In this document: positions 6,349 to 11,554 of the stretch, in pieces
Position numbering within the stretch: position 1 is the first letter of the stretch
Layout: every line of letters begins with the position of its first letter
Assembly: GCA_020438595.1 (NCBI GenBank)
Contig: JAGQUI010000046.1
Coordinates: 1 to 11,554, forward strand
Source of the DNA: Propionibacteriaceae bacterium
GTDB taxonomy: Bacteria > Actinomycetota > Actinomycetes > Propionibacteriales > Propionibacteriaceae
Reading direction: 5' to 3'
DNA length: 11,554 bases
Notes under the pieces: generated by a model
Told to the model about the DNA's origin: nothing
What the model saw: only the letters and a program-made list of their open reading frames with translations
Database searches by the model: none
Made by a program: the position numbers and the translations under genes

Positions 6349-6903
6349 TCAGCCCTGCGGCAGCGGGCAGGCGTCGGTGAAGCCGGCCGGCGGGATGCCG
6401 AGGCCCTGGATCACCCGGGCCCAGTAGTTCACCTGGGCCGCGGTCGTGGCCAGGATGACCAGTTCGCGCTCGGTGAAGGCGTCGCGCAGCGCGTCCATCA
6501 GTTCGGTGGGGAACAGCAGGGGCGAACTCGAGATCCGCCGGGCGTAGTCGATGGCGAGCCGGTCCCGCGCCGAGAAGGAGGCCACCTCGGCCTCCCGACC
6601 GGGGCCGATGGCGAGGAACTCCTCGTCGGTGATGCCGACCCGGTCGTACTCGAAGCCGTTCATGTCCACGCAGAACGCGCAGTTGGCGGTGATCGACGCG
6701 GTCACCCGGACCAGCTTCAGCAGCCGCTCGGACGGCTCGTGGTGCGCCACCAGCGACTCCAGCACGCCGGAGCCGACGGCGGCCTTCGGGTACCACGCCA
6801 GCAGCCGGGCCGGCAGCATCCGGCGTCCGGTGACCCGGTCCGAGACGGCGACGGCCAGCCGCAGCAGCGGGTTCATCCGGCGGGGTTCCTCGATCAGTGC
6901 CAT
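6349..6903 (-). CDS. Carboxymuconolactone decarboxylase/AhpD-fold family protein
   Basis: This all-helical protein of 184 residues carries the CxxC pair CAFC at 75-78, followed by VDMN, the redox signature of AhpD and peroxidase-related CMD proteins. In AhpD-like proteins the two Cys cycle between thiol and disulfide to remove peroxides. The acid and His relay residues around this motif are not all recognisable here, so the exact activity is open. RDRLAIDYARRISSSPLLF and ELVILATTAAQVNYWARV are typical second-half helices of the family. I place the start at ATG 6903, after a GGGGG run. ATG 6876 (175 residues, GAGGA upstream) is nearly as good. An upstream extension to 7149 is rejected because it would read through the repeats and into the opposing gene. 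The gene is probably monocistronic, tail to head with the ior operon and divergent from the DUF89 gene. Confidence 0.85.
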   Translation of the reverse strand: MALIEEPRRMNPLLRLAVAVSDRVTGRRMLPARLLAWYPKAAVGSGVLESLVAHHEPSERLLKLVRVTASITANCAFCVDMNGFEYDRVGITDEEFLAIGPGREAEVASFSARDRLAIDYARRISSSPLLFPTELMDALRDAFTERELVILATTAAQVNYWARVIQGLGIPPAGFTDACPLPQG

Positions 6904-6916
6904 GCCCCCATCATGG

Positions 6917-6994
6917 CCCCGGACCGGGTGGGGACGGTTCCGAACTCGGTCCACATCCCCGGACCAAGTTGGGGACGGTTCCTCACTCGGTCCA
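6917..6994. repeat. Two tandem REP-like palindromic repeat units
   Basis: Two direct copies with a 40-bp period start at CCCC-GGACC (6917 and 6957). Both share GGACC, then GGGGACGGTTCC, then ACTCGGTCCA. The ends GGACC and GGTCC are inverted, and an inner AGT/ACT pair (GGT/ACT in copy 1) extends the stem, so each unit can fold into a hairpin of about 33-34 nt. Copy 1 (6921-6953) lacks one base relative to copy 2 (6961-6994). A third copy lies inverted at 7892-7929. Small palindromic units in intergenic DNA, in tandem and inverted, are the behaviour of REP sequences. They fill most of the 130-bp divergent space between the CMD and DUF89 genes. No transposase is in view. Confidence 0.85.
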
Positions 6995-7018
6995 CCTTCC
7001 CGTCGCCCTCGCGCCCGA

Positions 7019-7024
7019 TAGCCT
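7019..7024 (+). promoter_or_regulatory. Candidate -10 box for a leaderless DUF89 transcript
   Basis: TAGCCT (7019-7024) fits TANNNT and ends 9 nt before the ATG at 7034. No ribosome-binding sequence precedes that ATG. Together these suggest a leaderless mRNA, which is common in actinobacteria. A recognisable -35 is lacking, and the tandem repeats begin just upstream. Confidence 0.4.
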
Positions 7025-7033
7025 GCCAGCACC

Positions 7034-7891
7034 ATGGAATTGTTCCTCGACTGCATGCCGTGCATGCACCGCCAGGTGCTCGAGGCCGCCCGGACGGCGA
7101 CCACGGACGAGGCGACCCAGGCCCGGATCATGGATCGCGCGGCCCTCACCCTCGCCCGCCGGGCCGAGTTCGCCAGCGCTCCGGCGATGGCGCAGGCGAT
7201 GCACGCGATCGTCCGCTCCGAGACCGGCGTCGCCGACCCCTATGCCGCGGTGAAGCGACGCGACCTGGATGCGGCGCTGGGCCTGGAACCACTGCTGCGG
7301 CGGTTCGCGGACGCCGCGGACGACCCGCTGCGGGCCGCGCTGAAGGTCGCTGCCACCGGGAACGTGATGGATTCCGCGATCTACGCCGACCTCGACATCG
7401 CCGCCTGCGTCACCGAGGAGCTCGAGCGCCCGTTCGCCCGCTGCGACCTGGCCGAGCTGACCGCCGACCTGGCGTCCGCCCGACTTGTGCTGGTGCTCGG
7501 CGACAACACCGGCGAGACCGTGTTCGACAAGGTGCTGCTGGCCGCGCTGGCCGCGGCGGGACGCGAGCTCGTCTACGCCGTCCGCGAGGCCCCGATCATC
7601 AACGACGCAACCCTTGCCGAGGCCCACGAAGCCGGTGTCGATGCCCTGGCCACCCTGGTCTCGTCCGGTTCGAGAGCACCCGGCACGATCCTCGAGGACT
7701 GCACGCCGGAGTTCCGTGCGCTGTTCCGCGACGCCGACGTGGTGATCAGCAAGGGCCAGGGCAACTTCGAGTCGCTGTCCACTCCCGGCCGTCCGGTGTA
7801 CTTCCTGCTCAAGGCCAAGTGCGCGCTCGTCGCCGGACGCCTCGGTACCGAGGTCGGCGACTACGTGCTGATTCGCCGCGACATCGGCTGA
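7034..7891 (+). CDS. DUF89/ARMT1-like metal-dependent phosphatase (damage-control family)
   Basis: The 285-residue protein belongs to the compact prokaryotic branch of DUF89, the fold shared with damage-control phosphatases that remove phosphate from wasteful sugar-phosphates or cofactor phosphates. CMPC at 7-10 gives the N-terminal Cys pair of this branch. ATGNVMD (107-113), GDNTGETVFDK (156-166), GQGNFE (241-246) and KAKC (260-263) line the metal and phosphate pocket. The Asp and Asn of DNTGE are expected metal ligands. The substrate cannot be read from sequence. The gene stands alone: it is divergent from the CMD gene and convergent with the dipeptidase gene, with the stops 9 nt apart. REP-like repeats lie before and after it. 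No Shine-Dalgarno is visible, so translation is probably leaderless from ATG 7034. Length is normal and no key motif is missing. Confidence 0.9.
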   Translation: MELFLDCMPCMHRQVLEAARTATTDEATQARIMDRAALTLARRAEFASAPAMAQAMHAIVRSETGVADPYAAVKRRDLDAALGLEPLLRRFADAADDPLRAALKVAATGNVMDSAIYADLDIAACVTEELERPFARCDLAELTADLASARLVLVLGDNTGETVFDKVLLAALAAAGRELVYAVREAPIINDATLAEAHEAGVDALATLVSSGSRAPGTILEDCTPEFRALFRDADVVISKGQGNFESLSTPGRPVYFLLKAKCALVAGRLGTEVGDYVLIRRDIG

Positions 7892-7929
7892 TGGACCGAG
7901 TCAGGAACCGTCCCCGACGTGGTCCGGGG
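7892..7929. repeat. Third REP-like copy, inverted, at the convergent 3' ends
   Basis: Read on the minus strand this copy has CCCC, GGACC, GGGGACGGTTCC and ACTCGGTCCA, in the same order as the copies at 6917-6994. It begins one base after the TGA of the DUF89 gene. It includes the stop codon and the last seven or so codons of the dipeptidase gene (DHVGDGS). Lying between converging genes, its hairpin could end or protect both transcripts. With the upstream copies it forms inverted bookends about 0.9 kb apart around the DUF89 gene. Confidence 0.85.
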
Positions 7930-9304
7930 TGCGCAGGGAGGCGAGCAGCAGGGCCTCGGACAGGATCGCGTGCTCGAAGGTCGCCAGGTGCAGCGACTCG
8001 TTCGGGCTGTGCGGCGCCGCCGGCGGGTCCAGGACGGCGGTGACCAGGATCGCCGCGTCACCGAACTCCTGCGCCAGCTCGGCGATGAACGGGATCGAGC
8101 CGCCCACGCCGACGTCCACCGGCTCGACACCGAAGCCCTCGGCGAGCGCCGCGCGGCCCAGCTGCAGCCCCCAGCTGTCGGACGCCAGGAAGCCCTGCCC
8201 GCAGTCGACCTCGCTGAACTCCAGCTCGGCGCCGAACGGGGCGTGCTGCAGCAGGTGCGCGCGCAGCGCCTCGTACGCCTGGTGCGCGTCCTGGCCGGGC
8301 GCCACCCGCGCGCTGATCACCACCGAGACCTCGGGGTTCAACGTGTTGGACGCGGCGTCGGTGCCCGGGAAGTCGATGCCGGTGACCGTGATGGACGGCT
8401 GGTTCCAGAGCCGGTCCAGCAGGGGTCCGGATCCGATCGGACGCGTGCCCGCCGGCAGGTCGGTCTCCTCGCGCAGCCGGGCCTCGGCGTAGGCGGGCGT
8501 CGGCGCGTCCCGCCGGGCCAGCCCCGGCACCACGACCGAGCCCCGCTCGTCCCAGAGCGTGTCGAGCAGCCTGATCGCAGCCAGCATGGCGTCCGGCACC
8601 GCACCGCCGAACATGCCCGAGTGCAGGGCGTGCGCGAGCGTCCGCACCGTCAGCGTGAACCGGGCGTTGCCGCGCAGCGCGACCGTGACGCCCGGCGTCG
8701 CCGAGTCCCAGTTCCCCGAGTCCGCGACCACGATCAGGTCGGCGGCCAGCGCCTCGCGGTGGTCGGTCAGGAACTGCCCGAACGACCGCGAGCCGTACTC
8801 CTCCTCGCCCTCGACGAACAGGGTGACGCCGACGCCGGGATCGTCCCCGACCACCTCGCGCAGCGCCCGCAGCGCGGCCAGGTGGGTGAGCACGCCCGCC
8901 TTGTCGTCGGCGGTGCCGCGGCCGTACAGCCGGCCGTCCCGCTCGGTGGCCTCGAACGGCGGGGTCAGCCAGAGCGCCTCGTCGCCGGCCGGCTGCACGT
9001 CGTGGTGCGCGTAGAGCAGGACGCGGCGCTGCCCCGGCCGCCCTGCACGGGTGGCCAGCACCGCCGGCTGGCCGAACTCGGACGTGCCAGGGACCGCCGC
9101 GGTGTGCACGGCCACCTCGTCGAACACCCCGGACTCCCGGGCCAGGGAGGCGATCGCCTCCGCGCTGCGCCGGACCTGGGCCTGGTCGAAGGCCGGCCAC
9201 GACACCGACGGGATCGCCACCAGGTCGGTGAGCTCGGAGACGGCACGCGGCATCGCCGCGGCGACGGCACTGCGCAGGGCGGCGGACAAGGACGAATCGG
9301 TCAT
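7901..9304 (-). CDS. M20 family metallodipeptidase
   Basis: The 467-residue, two-domain zinc peptidase is probably cytoplasmic and splits dipeptides or related amides. The first ligands lie in YAHHDVQPAG (98-107; the H and D of HxD). GRGTADDKAG (128-137) provides the bridging Asp, and EGEEEYGS (165-172) the catalytic Glu and next ligand. D195 in VADSG and the final His in PHSPNES complete the site. HSGMFGG (228-234) is in the lid/dimer domain. It is close to carnosinase-like M20 dipeptidases rather than to the succinyl-diaminopimelate deacylase DapE. ATG 9304 is preferred because AGGA lies 8 nt before it; ATG 9313 adds three residues with an AGG directly abutting it. The last residues come from the REP-like repeat, so the tail was probably rewritten when the repeat landed. 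No signal peptide is seen. Confidence 0.93.
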   Translation of the reverse strand: MTDSSLSAALRSAVAAAMPRAVSELTDLVAIPSVSWPAFDQAQVRRSAEAIASLARESGVFDEVAVHTAAVPGTSEFGQPAVLATRAGRPGQRRVLLYAHHDVQPAGDEALWLTPPFEATERDGRLYGRGTADDKAGVLTHLAALRALREVVGDDPGVGVTLFVEGEEEYGSRSFGQFLTDHREALAADLIVVADSGNWDSATPGVTVALRGNARFTLTVRTLAHALHSGMFGGAVPDAMLAAIRLLDTLWDERGSVVVPGLARRDAPTPAYAEARLREETDLPAGTRPIGSGPLLDRLWNQPSITVTGIDFPGTDAASNTLNPEVSVVISARVAPGQDAHQAYEALRAHLLQHAPFGAELEFSEVDCGQGFLASDSWGLQLGRAALAEGFGVEPVDVGVGGSIPFIAELAQEFGDAAILVTAVLDPPAAPHSPNESLHLATFEHAILSEALLLASLRTPDHVGDGS

Positions 9305-9346
9305 GGACCCCATCCTGTCACCGGAGGTTCACCTGCCCGTGGCTGG

Positions 9347-9352
9347 TAAGAT
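9347..9352 (+). promoter_or_regulatory. Candidate -10 box for the phosphoglycerol transferase gene
   Basis: TAAGAT (9347-9352) matches TANNNT well and stands out in GC-rich DNA. It ends 11 nt before the ATG at 9364, so the message would have almost no leader. The intervening TCTCCCTCGAC contains no ribosome site. No good -35 lies 16-19 nt upstream. The box sits in the 59-bp gap shared with the divergent dipeptidase gene. Confidence 0.45.
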
Positions 9353-9363
9353 TCTCCCTCGAC

Positions 9364-10845
9364 ATGGCGCAGAAACAGACCGGGACCGGGTACAGGGGGC
9401 CGCGCCCGCGCACCCTTGTGTCCTGGCTGCTGTCCACCATCGCCCTCTTCCTGGTCGCCCTGGCCGGCTGGATCCGGTTCCACTTCGGCGCGGTCAGCTT
9501 CGAGCAGATCGTCAGCAACCTGCCGATCTCCAACGGCGAGGGCGTCGGCAACAACGACCTGCTCGTCGAGGCGATCGTGGTCTGCATCGTGGTGCCGGTC
9601 TCGGTGACCACCCTGGTCACGGTCGGCCGGTGGTGGTGGCGGCGGACGCGAGGCACACAGGCCCGGGTGCGCCGTCGGTACCTGGTCGCGCCGACGCTGG
9701 CGCTGATCGTCGCGCTCGGCGTCCTGCTGACCGTCGCCGGCGTCCCCCAGTACGCGGGCGCCATGCTCGACCCGCGCTCGATCGCGGACTACTACGAGAC
9801 CCCGGCCGTCACCAGCGTGCCCACGAAGCCGCGGAACCTGATCACGATCTACCTGGAGTCGACCGAGAACACCTACCGCGACGCGTCGATCTTCGGGGAG
9901 AACCTGCTCGCCAACCTCGACGCCGCCACCGTCGGCTGGCCCAGCTACGAGAGCCTGCACCAGTACCCGACCGGTGGCTGGACGATGGCCGGGGTCGTCG
10001 GCACCCAGTGCGGGATCCCGCTGAAGAGCAAGCTGCTCACCATCGGGGTCAACTCCAACGTGCAGGGCGAGCAGATGGACTCCTACCTGCCCGGGGCCAC
10101 CTGCCTGGGTGACGTGCTGGCCGGCGCGGGCTACACCAACGCCTTCGTCGGCGGGGCGAACGTGCGCTTCGGCGGCAAGGACACCTACCTGAGCGACCAC
10201 GGCTACACCTCGATCGAGGGACGGGAGCGGTGGGAGGCGCGGGGCGAGGACCCGGCCAACATCTCCATCTGGGGGATTTCGGACGCCAGCCTGTTCAGCC
10301 ACGCCAGGGACACCCTGACCCGCCTGCGCGAGGCGGACGAGCCGTACAACCTGACGATCCTCACCCTCGACAACCACGAGCCCGCGGCGATCTACCCGTC
10401 CTGCACCGACGACGAAGCGGTGCCGATGGCGACCGCGCTGAGGTGCTCCGGCAAGGCTGTGGCGGGCTTCCTGGCCTACCTGGGGGCCACGGGCGTGCTG
10501 GATGACACGGTCGTGGTGCTGATGGGCGACCACCTCAAGAACACCGGCGACAGCGACCAGTTCCGCGCCGAACTCGAGAACGCGCCCGAGCGGACGATCT
10601 TCTTCCGCGTGCACAGCCCCGACCCGGTGGCCTTCGCCCGCGAGGACGCCGACCAGTTCTCGGTGCTGCCCACCACGCTGGAACTGCTCGGCCTCGGCAC
10701 CGCCGACGGACGCGCCGGGCTCGGCGTATCGTTCGTCGGGAAGCACGACCTCACCGGGACGGCGGTCGACCTGCCCGCCAGCGACTACGAGAGCCTGATG
10801 AAGGCGCCCTCCAGCAAGATCTACCAGCTGTTCTGGCAGTCCTGA
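9364..10845 (+). CDS. LTA synthase/MdoB-like phosphoglycerol transferase (sulfatase fold)
   Basis: The 493-residue membrane enzyme has three predicted helices (about 18-36, 67-86, 108-128) followed by a large extracytoplasmic alkaline-phosphatase/sulfatase-type domain. TIYLES (161-166, Glu165) provides a metal ligand. GGWTMAGVVGTQCGIPL (204-220) carries the probable nucleophile Thr207. DNHEP (336-340) and MGDH (387-390) give further metal and substrate contacts. Family members move glycerol-phosphate from phosphatidylglycerol onto a cell-envelope glycan or glycolipid. In a high-GC actinobacterium the acceptor is more likely a lipoglycan or periplasmic glycan than classical LTA; this is inference. 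LtaS has five helices, so this is a shorter membrane part. The gene is divergent from the dipeptidase gene by 59 bp, and ATG 9364 has a near-leaderless promoter. The end, SKIYQLFWQS, is followed by TGA at 10843-10845. Confidence 0.87.
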   Translation: MAQKQTGTGYRGPRPRTLVSWLLSTIALFLVALAGWIRFHFGAVSFEQIVSNLPISNGEGVGNNDLLVEAIVVCIVVPVSVTTLVTVGRWWWRRTRGTQARVRRRYLVAPTLALIVALGVLLTVAGVPQYAGAMLDPRSIADYYETPAVTSVPTKPRNLITIYLESTENTYRDASIFGENLLANLDAATVGWPSYESLHQYPTGGWTMAGVVGTQCGIPLKSKLLTIGVNSNVQGEQMDSYLPGATCLGDVLAGAGYTNAFVGGANVRFGGKDTYLSDHGYTSIEGRERWEARGEDPANISIWGISDASLFSHARDTLTRLREADEPYNLTILTLDNHEPAAIYPSCTDDEAVPMATALRCSGKAVAGFLAYLGATGVLDDTVVVLMGDHLKNTGDSDQFRAELENAPERTIFFRVHSPDPVAFAREDADQFSVLPTTLELLGLGTADGRAGLGVSFVGKHDLTGTAVDLPASDYESLMKAPSSKIYQLFWQS

Positions 10846-10930
10846 CCTCCTGCCGGTGGCCCGGGCGCCCTCGCCCCGCCGCCGGATGTCCCCGGAGGAG
10901 GACTTCTGCCGCCGGTGCACCCGTGGCTAC

Positions 10931-10975
10931 GGTCAGACTCGACCACCCCCGAGCGAACCCGAGTCCGTAATGACC
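10931..10975. repeat. Broken inverted repeat in front of the Mrr-like gene
   Basis: The 10846-10969 gap holds no secure gene. GACTCG (10936-10941) pairs with CGAGTC (10960-10965), and outside it GGTCA (10931-10935) pairs with TGACC (10971-10975) across a 5-nt bulge. The ATG of the Mrr-like gene (10970-10972) lies in the outer right arm, so a hairpin could hide the start codon or serve as an operator. GGAGGAGG at 10893-10900 is a strong ribosome-like site, but no in-frame start lies a suitable distance from it. No terminator for the preceding gene is evident. Confidence 0.4.
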
Positions 10976-11554
10976 TCCACCACCCCCGCCGCGCCACGGC
11001 GCGCGATCGCCGACGTACCCGAACCGCCGCCGAGTCCTCGCGGCGACGGCCTGGACTGGTTGCGCGACCTGGACTGGCGCGCGTTCGAGCGCCTCGTCGC
11101 CGACGCGTTCCAGCGCCAGGGCTTCACCGTGCTGCCCACCGCCCACGGGCCCGACGGCGGCATCGACCTGATCCTGGTGCGTGGCCACGAGCGGATCTTC
11201 GTGCAGTGCAAGCAGTGGCGGGCCTACCGGGTGGGCGCCCCGGTGGTGCGCGAGCTCTTCGGGCTGGTCACGGCGCATCGGGCCACCGGCGGGATCGTGG
11301 TCACCTCGGGCACCTTCACCCCGGAGGCGATCGAGTTCGCCCGGATCAGCGGGGTGGTCCTGATGGACGGCCCGGCGACCGCGTCGCTCACCGCGGTCGG
11401 CCGCCTCGCCACGCCCCCGGCACCCCGGACGGCCGCGAGTGCGGCGCCCGTCCCGCCACCACCGTGGGCAGCGGCCCCGTGGCCGGCGCCGAAGCCCTCG
11501 CAGCGGATCCCCGCACCACCCGGCCCGCGCCGCGCGCCCTCCAGGCGGCGGGCA
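10970..11554 (+). CDS. Mrr-type restriction endonuclease-fold protein, 3' end beyond the window
   Basis: At least 195 residues are open to the window edge without a stop. LDWRAFERLVADAFQRQGF (33-51 region) is the opening helix of the Mrr/restriction-endonuclease-like domain. GPDGGIDLIL (60-69, Asp66) followed by QCKQW (79-83, Gln79 and Lys81) is the catalytic D-(E/Q)xK core of the PD-(D/E)xK nuclease fold. GIVVTSGTFTPEAIEFA (about 108-124) is the usual final strand and helix. Type IV Mrr enzymes cut modified foreign DNA, but many actinobacterial relatives have unknown roles. From about 148 onward the protein is Pro/Ala/Arg-rich, so a flexible tail or a linker to another domain follows. An in-frame ATG at 10886 would add 28 residues, including a CRRC pair; ATG 10970 is preferred but weakly supported, as neither start has a clear ribosome site. 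Confidence 0.82.
   Translation, partial: MTSTTPAAPRRAIADVPEPPPSPRGDGLDWLRDLDWRAFERLVADAFQRQGFTVLPTAHGPDGGIDLILVRGHERIFVQCKQWRAYRVGAPVVRELFGLVTAHRATGGIVVTSGTFTPEAIEFARISGVVLMDGPATASLTAVGRLATPPAPRTAASAAPVPPPPWAAAPWPAPKPSQRIPAPPGPRRAPSRRRA

Noticed and set aside
6917..6994. CRISPR array
   Set aside because: There are only two copies, the spacing between them is about 7 nt, there is no unique spacer, and a third copy is inverted elsewhere.
6904..7149. Upstream extension of the CMD gene to 7149
   Set aside because: It would translate both REP-like copies and overlap the start of the divergent DUF89 gene.
7919..9349. Long plus-strand open frame opposite the dipeptidase
   Set aside because: It is antisense to a gene with all M20 metal motifs, and its Arg/His-rich product looks like no known protein.
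9301..10920. Long minus-strand open frame opposite the phosphoglycerol transferase gene
   Set aside because: It has low-complexity Arg/Gly/Val composition with no recognisable motif. The plus-strand frame has full family motifs and a promoter.
10846..10969. Intrinsic terminator after the phosphoglycerol transferase gene
   Set aside because: No strong stem with a T-run is present. The inverted repeat at 10931-10975 overlaps the next start codon instead.

Overview
This is an 11.5 kb chromosomal window from a high-GC actinobacterium. The G/C-rich third codon positions, the lipoprotein and membrane-protein types, and two apparently leaderless genes support that. A Propionibacteriaceae-like host is possible but cannot be settled from the sequence alone. 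I see no rRNA, tRNA, CRISPR array, transposase or origin.

Left edge (1-1262). A minus-strand gene encodes a one-pass membrane protein with an NTF2-like region and a PknH-type sensor-like region. This stretch is visibly less GC-rich than the rest. It ends next to an orphan C-terminal fragment of a glyoxalase/VOC protein (stop at 1260-1262), which looks like the scar of an insertion or replacement. A lipoprotein gene (1405-2280) with a DxDxDG calcium-loop motif follows on the plus strand.

Centre (2290-6259, minus strand). A tight four-gene operon is transcribed iorA, iorB, paaK-like, ACT. IorAB should oxidise aryl-pyruvates (from Trp, Phe, Tyr) to aryl-acetyl-CoA with ferredoxin as acceptor. 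The PaaK-like ligase activates free aryl-acetates to the same CoA thioesters, or runs in reverse to yield ATP. The tandem-ACT protein probably senses an aromatic amino acid. All junctions overlap by 8-11 nt or are 2 nt apart. A 15-bp palindrome overlaps the likely -10 box in front of iorA and is a good repressor-operator candidate. This IorA lacks the C-terminal two-cluster ferredoxin module of classical archaeal enzymes.

Right half (6349-11554). A carboxymuconolactone-decarboxylase/AhpD-type gene (minus) is divergent from a DUF89/ARMT1-type metal-dependent phosphatase gene (plus). An M20 dipeptidase gene (minus) is convergent with the phosphatase gene. The phosphatase gene is bracketed by three copies of a roughly 34-bp palindromic, REP-like repeat: two in tandem upstream and one inverted downstream. 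The inverted copy also encodes the last residues of the dipeptidase. Next come an LTA-synthase/MdoB-like phosphoglycerol transferase (plus) and, running off the right edge, an Mrr-type restriction endonuclease-fold protein with a Pro/Ala-rich tail.

The most noteworthy signals are the REP-bracketed phosphatase gene, the palindromic operator in front of the ferredoxin-less ior operon, and the VOC-remnant junction. I found no complete new defence or mobile system. The Mrr-like gene at the right edge is the only hint of defence and is cut by the window.
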